From Sporosarcina sp. FSL K6-1508 (GTDB taxonomy: Bacteria > Bacillota > Bacilli > Bacillales_A > Planococcaceae): 64,000 nt of DNA. A model generated the notes under the pieces. That model did no database searches. It saw only the letters and a program-made list of their open reading frames with translations, and was not told where the DNA came from. Positions 50,746 through 59,511 of the stretch are shown here, in pieces (the first letter of the stretch is position 1; every line of letters starts with the position of its first letter). A program made the translations under genes and the position numbers. The stretch spans positions 372,001-436,000 of the forward strand of contig NZ_JBBOXF010000001.1 in the NCBI RefSeq assembly GCF_038007465.1, written 5' to 3'.

Positions 50746-51645
50746 CTACGCCTTCGCTTTGCTACCCGCAATCGATAGCCAGGTTACTCCGATAAGCATG
50801 ATTATCGCTCCCGCAAATTGCCACATGCCAAGCACTTGACCAAACCAGATGACGGAAATGACCATCGCTGTCAGCGGTTCGAAGCTCGATAATATACTTG
50901 TTTCCACCGGGGATATGTATTTCATGCTGCTCATGAACAAAATGAATGCAACGGTTCCAACAATAGTGACGAATAGGAGCATGCCTGCTATCGTCCAATC
51001 TGCTAAATAGTTCATGTGGGTAACGACTGTCAGTGGATTTGTAACGAAAAGCGTTCCTCCTCCGATAATCATTCCCCAGCCAATCGCTAGCAGAACCCCC
51101 CATTCTTGCATAAGCCGGACAGGGTATAACGTGTAAAAGGAGAATGCAAAACCAAGTGCAATTCCCCATAATACCGCAATTTTACTAAGCGCAAAGCCGG
51201 AGAATGACCCGTTTGTCAACAAAAGAAGTAATCCTGCCAGTGTCACTATCATTCCGAGTACCTGTGCAACTGGCGGCCAAGTTTTTTGCGATGCTGTTAC
51301 AAATACGATAATGAAAATGGGCGCCAGGAACTGGAACAATGTCGCAATGACGGCATTACTTGTATTGATGGACGCAGCAAATGTGTATTGGACTCCAAGC
51401 ATACCGAATATCCCAAAAAGCAGAAGTTGGCGGGCCCACACTTTTTGCCGCCATGGAAGCATGATGCGTTTTCCTTGTATCTTCAGCATAATAAGCAGGA
51501 AGGTACCCGCCAATAGGAGGCGAACTGTAAGCATGAAGGAAACCGTCATCTCACTGTTCAACAAAATCCATTCCATCATAGGACCTGTAGCACCCCAAAG
51601 CATGGCGCCCGAGATAATCAGAACAATTCCTTTCAATCTCTCCAT
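50746..51645 (-). CDS. EamA/DMT-family transporter
   Basis: The 299-residue protein has ten predicted helices in two EamA repeats, each of about 140 residues. GAMLWGATGPMMEWIL at the start and ISPVETSILSSFEPLTAMVISVIWFG in the second half are typical of drug/metabolite transporters. AGGGGAGAGA precedes the ATG. The substrate, perhaps an amino acid or a metabolite, is unknown. It is a single-gene unit. Confidence 0.87.
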   Translation of the reverse strand: MERLKGIVLIISGAMLWGATGPMMEWILLNSEMTVSFMLTVRLLLAGTFLLIMLKIQGKRIMLPWRQKVWARQLLLFGIFGMLGVQYTFAASINTSNAVIATLFQFLAPIFIIVFVTASQKTWPPVAQVLGMIVTLAGLLLLLTNGSFSGFALSKIAVLWGIALGFAFSFYTLYPVRLMQEWGVLLAIGWGMIIGGGTLFVTNPLTVVTHMNYLADWTIAGMLLFVTIVGTVAFILFMSSMKYISPVETSILSSFEPLTAMVISVIWFGQVLGMWQFAGAIIMLIGVTWLSIAGSKAKA

Positions 51646-51777
51646 CTATCTCTCCCCTAATCTAACTATTTATCTTTAAATACGCATAATTGTTATTGAT
51701 TTGTCACTTTCATGATGTACAGGCAACAGAACTTCTCTATACTAGAAGTATCTATCATCCAAAAGGAGGCATTTATT

Positions 51778-53439
51778 ATGAAGCCCGACTATGGACAATT
51801 CGTGCCGGAACTGCCGGACATTATGAAAAGTCTTGAACAATTTTATATGGTGACCCGAACCGATGGTGAAGGTTCTATCACTTATACAAATAAGAACTTC
51901 TTGGAAATAAGTAAATGGACACCAAAACGAGTGATTGGAAGGACACTTTGGCAAATGTTTCCTGAAACGGACGCCAGCCAAAAGCAGGCTCATGTTATTT
52001 GGGACTGCGTGATTGCCGGAACTACATGGTCCGGTACAGTTGAAAAAATAACACGCGACGGAGAACCATACTTTGTAAATATGATTGCTATTCCAATCAT
52101 GCCGACCGAAGAAGAACCGTTTTCTGCCACCTTTCTCGAATTGAACATTACCGAAGACATACAATTACGGGACCAACTCCAACAGATTGCATTCATCGAC
52201 TACGAGACCGGACTGATGAGCCGTTACAAACTTGAAAAGACTGTCAATGATTTCATTGAAGAGGGAAAACATTTCTCATTCGTTTTTATAACCATCGATC
52301 ACTATTATACATTGAAAGATCTTCAATCGTCCGAATCGAAGATAGAGCTTATCAAATCATTTTCGAATAGGCTTAAGCGTTATTTCCAGGACAACCTAAT
52401 CGCCCGAATTGGTGTCAATGAATTTATCGTTCTAACCGCATTCGGCGAATGGTATGTGCAAGGCTTCCTTCTATTCTTGGAGCAGCAACCAATCTACATC
52501 GATAATATCGCTATTCCCATATCTGTCAGCGGAGGCGTGGTCCGCTATCCTGAAGACCAGAAAACATACAATCATTTAATGAAGGCTGCATTGATCGCTA
52601 CAAAAGATGTTATCGAACATGGCGGCGGTAAGATTTCTTCACTCACACCCGAATCACATAAAGTGCTAAACAGGCGTGCAATCATTGACCAAAAAATGTT
52701 CACTGCTCTAGATCATAACAATTTACAAGTCGTCTACCAACCACAATTTGATCTTGCATCCGGTAAAGTAACGCTTTACGAGGCGCTCGTTCGCTGGGAA
52801 GATAATGATCTCGGTATGATTATGCCTGATGAGCTTATCCCAATTGCAGAAGAGAACGGTCTAATCCATGACATTGGAGCCTTTGTACTTGAAGAAGCCG
52901 CCACACTTGCTGCCCATTGGAATCGAAAAGATCGGCATGCATCCATTTCAGTAAACACTTCTGTTCGCGAATTCAGTAATACACAGATGAAAGACAAAGT
53001 TATAGACATTCTTAATGAGACAAAATGTCCCGCAAGTTGCATACAACTGGAAATAACCGAGAAGTTCGCTTTTCAAGCCGAAGAGGAAAGTTCAATTATC
53101 CTTCAGATGAAAGAACTTCAAGACGCCGGAATCCAGTTCGCACTAGATGATTTCGGGACCGGTTATGCGTCATTCCGGTATATGCAACATCTACCGATTA
53201 CAAAAGTGAAAATCGATAAGCTATTTGTCAACTCTTTAACGACACAGCCAAAGACGCAGCAACTTGTCGAAGGCATGATACGCTTCAGCAAATCAATGGG
53301 ATTATATGTAATTGCAGAAGGTGTTGAAACGAAAGAGCAGTATAATCTTCTTGAAAAGATGGGCGTAGATGCTATCCAAGGCTATTATATCGGCATGCCA
53401 GTTACTTCGGATGACATCAAATTTGAAGTTATAAAATAA
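51778..53439 (+). CDS. PAS-(degenerate GGDEF)-EAL c-di-GMP phosphodiesterase candidate
   Basis: The 553-residue cytosolic protein has a PAS domain (about 15-125; FYMVTRTDGEGSITYTNKNFLEI), a GGDEF-like domain whose active motif reads RIGVNEF instead of RxGGDEF (about 135-285), and an EAL domain (about 300-553). The EAL residues look complete: YEALVRW, NTSVREF, QLEITEK, DDFGTGYAS, KIDK, AEGVET and QGYYIG. It should therefore hydrolyse c-di-GMP but not make it, with the PAS as sensor. The ATG at 51778 lies 8 nt after AAAAGGAGG. Confidence 0.87.
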   Translation: MKPDYGQFVPELPDIMKSLEQFYMVTRTDGEGSITYTNKNFLEISKWTPKRVIGRTLWQMFPETDASQKQAHVIWDCVIAGTTWSGTVEKITRDGEPYFVNMIAIPIMPTEEEPFSATFLELNITEDIQLRDQLQQIAFIDYETGLMSRYKLEKTVNDFIEEGKHFSFVFITIDHYYTLKDLQSSESKIELIKSFSNRLKRYFQDNLIARIGVNEFIVLTAFGEWYVQGFLLFLEQQPIYIDNIAIPISVSGGVVRYPEDQKTYNHLMKAALIATKDVIEHGGGKISSLTPESHKVLNRRAIIDQKMFTALDHNNLQVVYQPQFDLASGKVTLYEALVRWEDNDLGMIMPDELIPIAEENGLIHDIGAFVLEEAATLAAHWNRKDRHASISVNTSVREFSNTQMKDKVIDILNETKCPASCIQLEITEKFAFQAEEESSIILQMKELQDAGIQFALDDFGTGYASFRYMQHLPITKVKIDKLFVNSLTTQPKTQQLVEGMIRFSKSMGLYVIAEGVETKEQYNLLEKMGVDAIQGYYIGMPVTSDDIKFEVIK

Positions 53440-53443
53440 AAAA

Positions 53444-53475
53444 CGGAGTGGCTCTAATCAACAGAGCACTCCGCT
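53444..53475. terminator. Bidirectional terminator
   Basis: Stem CGGAGTG.CTCT/AGAG.CACTCCG (53444-53455 / 53463-53473) with TTTTC on plus and TTTTTTATTTT on minus; shared by the EAL gene and the ThrE pair. Confidence 0.8.
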
Positions 53476-53479
53476 TTTC

Positions 53480-53935
53480 TTATGCTATTTTCCCTCGTTT
53501 CCTCCCAATGCCTGACCGAAAGATGAGCTGAATGATGACTTCTGCGAAGACAAGTCCCATAGCAATCGCCCCGGACACCATGAAAGCTCCCGATGCAAAT
53601 GAGATGGCTAGTAAATATTCTTTTTCAACAATATGCCGCATCGCATTATACGCCATCCCGCCCGGCACGAGCGGTATGATTCCGGCAACACTGAATATGA
53701 TCATCGGTGTACGGAAACGCTTGGCAAAAATATGCGCAACGAGAGCTACCATGAAAGCCCCCAGAAAAGAAGCTTGAACCGGATCACCCGATATTCCATT
53801 AAACACGCTATAAATAAGCCAACCAGTCATCCCTACGAATCCGCAATAGAATAACATTTTACGGGGGGCATTAAAAATGATCCCAAATCCTGTTGCAGCA
53901 AGGAAACTGAGTACCGCCTGTATAATCCACGTCAA
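53480..53935 (-). CDS. Threonine/serine exporter family, small subunit (YjjB/DUF3815-like)
   Basis: The 151-residue protein has about five helices and the ThrE_2 pattern (TGFGIIFNAPRKMLFYCGFVGMTGWL, VAGIIPLVPGGMAYNAM). In split ThrE exporters this subunit pairs with a larger one, here encoded 19 nt upstream. The start is a TTG at 53935 with AGAGGTGG 4-5 nt before it. The likely task is export of small amino or dicarboxylic acids. Confidence 0.85.
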   Translation of the reverse strand: MTWIIQAVLSFLAATGFGIIFNAPRKMLFYCGFVGMTGWLIYSVFNGISGDPVQASFLGAFMVALVAHIFAKRFRTPMIIFSVAGIIPLVPGGMAYNAMRHIVEKEYLLAISFASGAFMVSGAIAMGLVFAEVIIQLIFRSGIGRKRGKIA

Positions 53936-53954
53936 TACGCCACCTCTTTTCCAT

Positions 53955-54701
53955 TCAAAAAGATAATACGAGTGCAACCCCCGCCCCTATTGCAAATGCA
54001 GTCAGAAATGCCTCTGCGCCTTTTGACAAACCAGACATGAAATGCCCCGCCATCAAATCGCGCACAGCATTCGTAATGAGAAGACCTGGAACAAGCGGCA
54101 TGACCGATCCGATAATTATTTTATCGAGCTCAAGACCTAAGCCCGTCTGTATTGCGGCATATCCAATAAGCCCTATAAACAATGATCCAACGAATTCCGC
54201 AAAAAATTTCACCCTTGTCAGCTCATGAATCTTAGTCACAATTACGTAGCCGACCCCTCCTGCACAGATTGCAGCAGGAACATCCATCCAAAGACCATTA
54301 TATAAAATCAGAAAGCAGCCACTAGCCACAGCTGCTGCAATAATTTGCAGCCAAAGCGGGAACATGACATTCGCTTTTTCAATTTCTTGGAGCTTATTGT
54401 ATGCTTCTTCAAGTGTGTACGCATTTGTGGATAGCTTACGTGAAACGTCATTAACAAGCGCTACTTTTTCAAGGTCTGTCGTCCGATTTTTTATCCGTAT
54501 CAGTTTCGTGTGATGCGGACTGCCTGGTGAAAAGATAATCCCTGTCGGCGTGACGAAACTATGTGTAGCTGAGAGTTGCTGAGTTTCGGCCATTCGCGCC
54601 ATTGTATCTTCTACCCTGTATGTCTCTGCTCCAGCCTCCATCATGAGACGCCCCGCGAGCAAACAGCAATCGATTGCCATTTCCTTCTCTACTACTGACA
54701 T
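53955..54701 (-). CDS. Threonine/serine exporter family, large subunit (YjjP/DUF1212-like)
   Basis: The 248-residue protein has a cytosolic N-terminal domain of about 110 residues (CCLLAGRLMMEAGAETYRVEDTMARMA is the ThrE signature; SFVTPTGIIFSPG) and five helices, with GSVMPLVPGLLITNAVRDLMAGHFMSG near the end. The second of two ATGs was chosen because GGGAGG then lies 6-9 nt upstream; the long frame to 54803 has no ribosome site. It is co-transcribed with the small subunit. Confidence 0.86.
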   Translation of the reverse strand: MSVVEKEMAIDCCLLAGRLMMEAGAETYRVEDTMARMAETQQLSATHSFVTPTGIIFSPGSPHHTKLIRIKNRTTDLEKVALVNDVSRKLSTNAYTLEEAYNKLQEIEKANVMFPLWLQIIAAAVASGCFLILYNGLWMDVPAAICAGGVGYVIVTKIHELTRVKFFAEFVGSLFIGLIGYAAIQTGLGLELDKIIIGSVMPLVPGLLITNAVRDLMAGHFMSGLSKGAEAFLTAFAIGAGVALVLSF

Positions 54702-55229
54702 CATACGCCTCCCAGGAAAGCTCTTTTCAATCATCTTATCGGAGGATGGACCAAAAAACAATGAACAAAGTCGGAGACAGCAAGTTATCATCCACATACA
54801 CAAGAAAGACTGCGTACATATGTGGATAAGATCAATAGCAAAACCACCTAAAACTTATGCTTTCATTTATCCAGGTCAATTTCTTAAATACCTTTTCCAA
54901 TTAAAAATGCAAAATCTTATATGATTATTTGCTCCATTTTTTGTAAATATAAATTTCTAATCTCGTTGATTGTAGCGAAAGGCGGCGACTCCAGCGGGAA
55001 TAGTTTGAGCTGAAGACCCCGCAGAAGCGTAGCGACGAGGAGGCTGAAGCCAAGCCCGCGGAAAGCGTCCGACTGAAGAGGAAATCAACCTCGTTCAATT
55101 TTTAAGGCTTATTGTTCTATTATGAACTTGACTCATTCACAAAACAATTCCTTTAAAATCGTTATCCACACGTTCATAACTTCTTTACGAACAGGAAAAG
55201 GTCCGGCACTTGGCCGAACCCTTTCACAT
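54702..55229. other. Intergenic region with a Bacillus-type dispersed repeat
   Basis: There is no gene in 528 bp. At about 54972-55095 lies a repeat with GCGGCGACTCCAGCGGGAA, GAAGACCCCGCAGAAGCG, GACGAGGAGGCTGAAG and CCCGCGGAAAGCGTCCG. I recognise this as a widespread hairpin-forming intergenic element of Bacillaceae, distinct from the GTCTAGCT family. The rest is AT-rich promoter DNA of the ThrE pair. Confidence 0.8.
55197..55225 (-). terminator. Terminator of the beta-propeller gene
   Basis: An 11-bp stem with one bulge (about 55197-55207 / 55213-55224) adjoins the stop; the minus-strand tail is TTTTCCTG, a weak one. Confidence 0.65.
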
Positions 55230-57386
55230 TCAATCGATTGTCACACCGCCGATGGGCACGAATGTTTCAAGCGAGTAATTATTGATTTCCTTCATTGAAA
55301 CAGTATATAAAACGTCTTTGCTATAAAGCATACGCTGAATTTCGCGCTCCCACTCCCCGTATTGCTCTCCGCTGCTTTTTACTTTCTGTAAATCTCCTTT
55401 CAGGACGATACCGCGTTCCGGTGTAATTTCGTAAACGAGGGCTCCTGAACTTTGAAAATCGATGTTCCGGTCTTTTCCGCTTTCATTGTAAATCGTTACT
55501 GGAAAACCATATAAATTTCGTTCTTTATGCTGGAACAATGCCTTGTGATCATATTGAAGCTGCGAATACGTTCCCCGTCCGCCAATGATTTCGGTATCCA
55601 TCTCTTTCGGGTTATTGAAATCAGTGACATCAAACAAGGAAACCTTCATACCCTTTGTCAAGATGAGCGGCTCTCCGCCTTGCGGATTTTTTTCAGCAAC
55701 TGTTTCATAACCAAAACCGATGAGATGGTTGTCATCAAGCGGATGTAAGTAGTTGCTAAAACCAGGTATTTTCAGTTCACCAAGCACCTTTGGAGCAGCC
55801 GGATTGGCCACGTCTATGACGAATAACGGATCCGTTTCTCGGAACGTTACCATATACGCTTTATCTCCCATGAAACGTGCTGAATAAATACGTTCCCCTT
55901 TTGCAAGGCCTTCAACGGAACCGGTGACATTCAGGTTTTCATCCAAAATAAAGAGATGGTTTTTAGATGGTTCTTTATCATTCCACATATCCCCTTCTGT
56001 TGTGACGACACGGAAATAGTTATCGTGTTCATCCATTGAAAACTGGTTGAGCAAATGCCCTTTCAGGGTAGCAGAACTATGAAAGGCAACATTTGTCTCG
56101 TTCAATGTGAACTTGAATAATTCACTGTTTGCAATGCCCGGATTCCAAATCATCTTATTGGCGGTAGATGCTTTTGTTTCGTAGATTGTCGCAGTGAGAT
56201 ATAAATTATTTTCTGTCATGTAAAGCTGCTCACTGCCGCCGAGATATCCTTTTGTTACGACTTTACTTTTTGTCGGTGATGAAAGATCGATAGCTGTAAT
56301 AACAGAGTACGTCGGTTCCATAGCACCCGGCAAAATTGCAATATCTTTATAGTCAATCGGTTCGGAGTCTGTTCCTTCTATAGAGTCGTATACGCGGGGA
56401 CGAAGCACTTCTCCATCAATTTCATTCATAATCCAGAAATTTGGTTGAACATTCGTTACAACATACAACATATCTCCTGTTTTCCGTGCACCATTCACAT
56501 AACCTTCCGCACCGATTTCTCGGATAAGCGATGGTTTTTTCGGATTTGCAACATTATACATACGCATCATCGTCATTCCATTCATCGGAACCCCGATTCT
56601 ATCTTTGGTATTTCTTTCATTGCGATACGGTTCAAATCGCTCACCGAGCACGATTAACGTGTTGCCATGCAGAAACAACTGAGAGGGGTAAAATTCTTCT
56701 TCCATTTTAATTTCCGAAGCTTTTTGGATTTTCTTTGGATTTCGAATATCGGTAATGGTGACTTTGTTATTGCCCATCACAGTATAAATATAATTACCGT
56801 CTGTCTTAACACTATCCGCTTCATCTACGCCTTCGACTTGATTGTTTGTTGTCGAATGATTTCCACCGTCAGATTTTGCAGATTCAGAAGTATCAGCCTT
56901 AGACACCTCTGCACTTTCAAGTTCTATTGCTTCACTGCGATTTTTTGGTTGCATGGCCCTTACCCGTTCGAAATAGGCTTTCAACTCTTTTGCCGATGCG
57001 ACAGATTCGATTGTTTCATGGATAGTGAATTTGATTTCATCATTTGGAAGCCTTTTTAAGGCTTTATCATTAATTGCGTTTTTTTTGACATGAAGTGTAT
57101 ATGAACCCGGTGCAAGCCCATTGACATGTAATGTCTCTCCTTTATCTTTAAGTGTTACATCTGCGGTTACTCGCTTGCCATTTTGATCGGTTACATATAA
57201 ATCATCCGATCCCAATGCACTCTCTTTCAAAGGTGCAGAGAAACTTGCTTGCCATCCTTGATTGGAAAGTGCACTATCAGATGCCGTCACAAACACTTTA
57301 TTATTAAAAAACACCAAAGAAATTGTGAATACTGTAATAAACGCCGTGATAAAAAGCCAACTAACCTTTTTTCTCAATTTGACCAA
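55230..57386 (-). CDS. Exported beta-propeller domain protein (PF09826 type)
   Basis: The 718-residue protein has an N-terminal signal anchor (about 8-28). A Big_5/SbsA-like Ig domain follows (about 45-125; WQASFSAPLKESALGSDDLYVTDQNG, YTLHVKKNAINDKAL), then a long beta-propeller domain beginning with the signature NQVEGVDEADSVKTDGNYIYTV near residue 190. It acts on the cell surface; the function of the family is unknown. It is a single gene, with a terminator directly after the stop. Confidence 0.85.
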   Translation of the reverse strand: MVKLRKKVSWLFITAFITVFTISLVFFNNKVFVTASDSALSNQGWQASFSAPLKESALGSDDLYVTDQNGKRVTADVTLKDKGETLHVNGLAPGSYTLHVKKNAINDKALKRLPNDEIKFTIHETIESVASAKELKAYFERVRAMQPKNRSEAIELESAEVSKADTSESAKSDGGNHSTTNNQVEGVDEADSVKTDGNYIYTVMGNNKVTITDIRNPKKIQKASEIKMEEEFYPSQLFLHGNTLIVLGERFEPYRNERNTKDRIGVPMNGMTMMRMYNVANPKKPSLIREIGAEGYVNGARKTGDMLYVVTNVQPNFWIMNEIDGEVLRPRVYDSIEGTDSEPIDYKDIAILPGAMEPTYSVITAIDLSSPTKSKVVTKGYLGGSEQLYMTENNLYLTATIYETKASTANKMIWNPGIANSELFKFTLNETNVAFHSSATLKGHLLNQFSMDEHDNYFRVVTTEGDMWNDKEPSKNHLFILDENLNVTGSVEGLAKGERIYSARFMGDKAYMVTFRETDPLFVIDVANPAAPKVLGELKIPGFSNYLHPLDDNHLIGFGYETVAEKNPQGGEPLILTKGMKVSLFDVTDFNNPKEMDTEIIGGRGTYSQLQYDHKALFQHKERNLYGFPVTIYNESGKDRNIDFQSSGALVYEITPERGIVLKGDLQKVKSSGEQYGEWEREIQRMLYSKDVLYTVSMKEINNYSLETFVPIGGVTID

Positions 57387-57568
57387 CCCTTTCCTTTTCG
57401 TTTAGTACACCATTAGACTGTGATAGAGCAATTTGGTTTCACTAATTGGAAAATTTTTATTACTTGTTTATTACGCTAAGAACATATCGATTGAATTGGT
57501 TATTCGTTCTTATAATGGGCGACTCTATTATTAATGACAAGCTACTTTTCTTTTAAATGAACTTACCA

Positions 57569-57622
57569 AGGCTGTTCCGTACGTCGGTATTTTATCGACA
57601 TATAGAACAGCCCTTTTTTAAT
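57569..57622 (+). terminator. Orphan plus-strand terminator
   Basis: GGCTGTTC (57570-57577) pairs with GAACAGCC (57605-57612), with an inner GTCG/CGAC helix and a T6 tail on the plus strand. There is no plus-strand gene upstream, since the beta-propeller gene reads away. A TATAAT at 57511-57516 could start a transcript of about 100 nt that ends here. Confidence 0.65.
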
Positions 57623-57641
57623 TCGGATGGGAAAGTTGTTT

Positions 57642-57858
57642 GCGGAGCGATCATAAAACTATGCAAACCGATCATATCCAATGCCTGACCAATCATAATA
57701 CTTCGCCAACCGATCATATCCAATGCCTGACCGATCATAAAACTTCGCCAACCGATCATATCCAATGCCTGACCAATCATATAACTCCGCCAACCGATCA
57801 TAACCAACCCCTGACCGACCATAAACCCCCGCCAACCGATCATATCCAACACACGCTT
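57642..57858. repeat. Phased 21-bp array, ten units
   Basis: Ten ATCA-type anchors from 57650 to 57839 are all exactly 21 bp apart. Units alternate between CCGATCATATCCAATGC and a CCAATCATA / CCGATCATA form with ACTTCG, giving 42-bp dimers. The spurious frames read DMIGWRSFMIGQAL. It follows the orphan terminator and precedes the DASS gene. Confidence 0.92.
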
Positions 57859-57980
57859 AATTCCGGCAGAATGATTTCCGTGTCGAGGTCCACCTTATTC
57901 ACGTAGCTTACGTTTCACCACCTAAGCTTGTTGGGTATCCTTGAAGTATATCCTCATTTAATCGAAAGGTTGGATAGCCA

Positions 57981-59465
57981 TTGGAAACTACTGAAACAAT
58001 CAAAAAGTCAAAACGAAATTTAAAACCCTATTGGATCGCGCTTGCGTTCATTGTCATGATCATTATCATGTTTCTTCCAAATTCAGGTGATTTGCCTGTA
58101 ATGGGGCAGCGTGCACTTGCTATTTTAGCGTTTGCGGTTATCCTTTGGATGACGGAAGCTGTTGCCTATCCGGTAAGCTCCGCGATGATCATCGGCCTAC
58201 TTGCTGTTACGCTCGGTCTTGCGCCGGATATGGCGAATCCCGATGTCATGCTAGGTACAAAATCTGCTCTTCAAATGGCCCTTGGCGGATTCTCCAATTC
58301 GGCAGTTGCTCTTGTTGCCGCGGCTTTATTTTTAGCTGCTGCAATGCAGGCGACAAATCTTCACAAACGGCTGGCGCTCTATATCCTGTCAAAGGTTGGA
58401 GTTAAAACGGGTGCTATCGTGTTCGGTGCGATTATCGTATCGATTGTGCTTGCGTTCTTTGTGCCAAGTGCAACTGCACGGGCGGGAGCAGTCGTTCCTA
58501 TTCTTCTTGGAATGGTCGCCGCATTCGGGTTGCCCCATAATAGCCGTCTCGGCGCACTTCTCGTCATCACTGCCGTCCAGTCAGTCTCAATCTGGAATAT
58601 CGGGATTAAGACTGGTGCCGCACAAAATATGGTTGCACTCGGTTTCATTGAAAAAGAAATGGGTGTATCTATCTCTTGGGGCGCATGGTTCCTGTATGCA
58701 GCGCCATGGTCCATCATCATGTCAATCGCACTTTATTTCATCATGATTAAACTGATTAAGCCAGAAACGCAAGTTGTCGAAGGCGGAAAAGAATTGATCC
58801 AGGGCCAGCTGAAAGAACTTGGTCCGATGAAATCTTCCGAGAAACGTTTGGTTGTTGTTGCCCTCGCGCTACTGTTCTTCTGGTCAACAGAACAGGTACT
58901 TCACCCATTTGATACGACGACCGTTACACTTGTCGCCATTGCCATCCTTCTTTCTCCGAAGATTGGCGTATTCGATTGGAAAACAGTTGAAAAACTTATT
59001 CCTTGGGGAACAATTATCGTCTTTGCAGTAGGGATTGCACTCGGTACCGTTCTCTTAGATACAGGCGGCGCTCAATGGCTGTCCAATAGGGTCTTCGGTG
59101 CAATGGGGCTCGAAAATATGCCACTTCTTGCAACGATTGCATTACTGTCACTATTCAACATTCTCATTCACCTAGGTTTCGCCAGTGCGACGAGCTTGTC
59201 ATCGGCACTTATCCCGATTTTCATCGCACTTACAACGACGATTTCCTTGGATGCGAACAGTGTCGGATTTGTCTTGATTCAACAATTCGTTATCAGTTTC
59301 GGATTCCTTCTTCCCGTAAGTGCACCACAAAACATGCTTGCTTACGGCACCGGCGCATTTTCGGTAAAGGATTTCCTGAAATCAGGTATAGCGCTCACAG
59401 TTATCGGTTATTTACTAATATTGCTGTTTAGTGCCACGTATTGGAAATGGATTGGACTTCTATAA
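57981..59465 (+). CDS. DASS-family sodium/anion symporter
   Basis: The 494-residue protein has about twelve helices and the SLC13/DASS layout: a basic N-terminus, two repeats with FSNSAVALVAAALFLAAAMQATNLHKRLALYIL and FVPSATARAGAVVPI (helix-hairpin SNT-like region, here SAT), and in the second half NILIHLGFASATSLSSALIPI. Substrates of relatives are dicarboxylates, citrate or sulfate. The TTG start at 57981 has AAAGGTTGG 7 nt upstream. Monocistronic. Confidence 0.87.
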   Translation: METTETIKKSKRNLKPYWIALAFIVMIIIMFLPNSGDLPVMGQRALAILAFAVILWMTEAVAYPVSSAMIIGLLAVTLGLAPDMANPDVMLGTKSALQMALGGFSNSAVALVAAALFLAAAMQATNLHKRLALYILSKVGVKTGAIVFGAIIVSIVLAFFVPSATARAGAVVPILLGMVAAFGLPHNSRLGALLVITAVQSVSIWNIGIKTGAAQNMVALGFIEKEMGVSISWGAWFLYAAPWSIIMSIALYFIMIKLIKPETQVVEGGKELIQGQLKELGPMKSSEKRLVVVALALLFFWSTEQVLHPFDTTTVTLVAIAILLSPKIGVFDWKTVEKLIPWGTIIVFAVGIALGTVLLDTGGAQWLSNRVFGAMGLENMPLLATIALLSLFNILIHLGFASATSLSSALIPIFIALTTTISLDANSVGFVLIQQFVISFGFLLPVSAPQNMLAYGTGAFSVKDFLKSGIALTVIGYLLILLFSATYWKWIGLL

Positions 59466-59467
59466 TA

Positions 59468-59511
59468 AAAAACGAGTTACTCGGACATTGACTGTCCAAG
59501 TAACTCGTTTT
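59468..59511. terminator. Bidirectional terminator
   Basis: A long stem beginning AAAACGAGTTAC and ending GTAACTCGTTTT (59468-59511) overlaps the stop codon of the GT2 gene (59510-59512). Confidence 0.88.

Noticed and set aside
57592..57906. Frames on both strands reading DMIGW.. and TDHIQCLTNH..
   Set aside because: Same cause: periodic non-coding DNA open in several frames.
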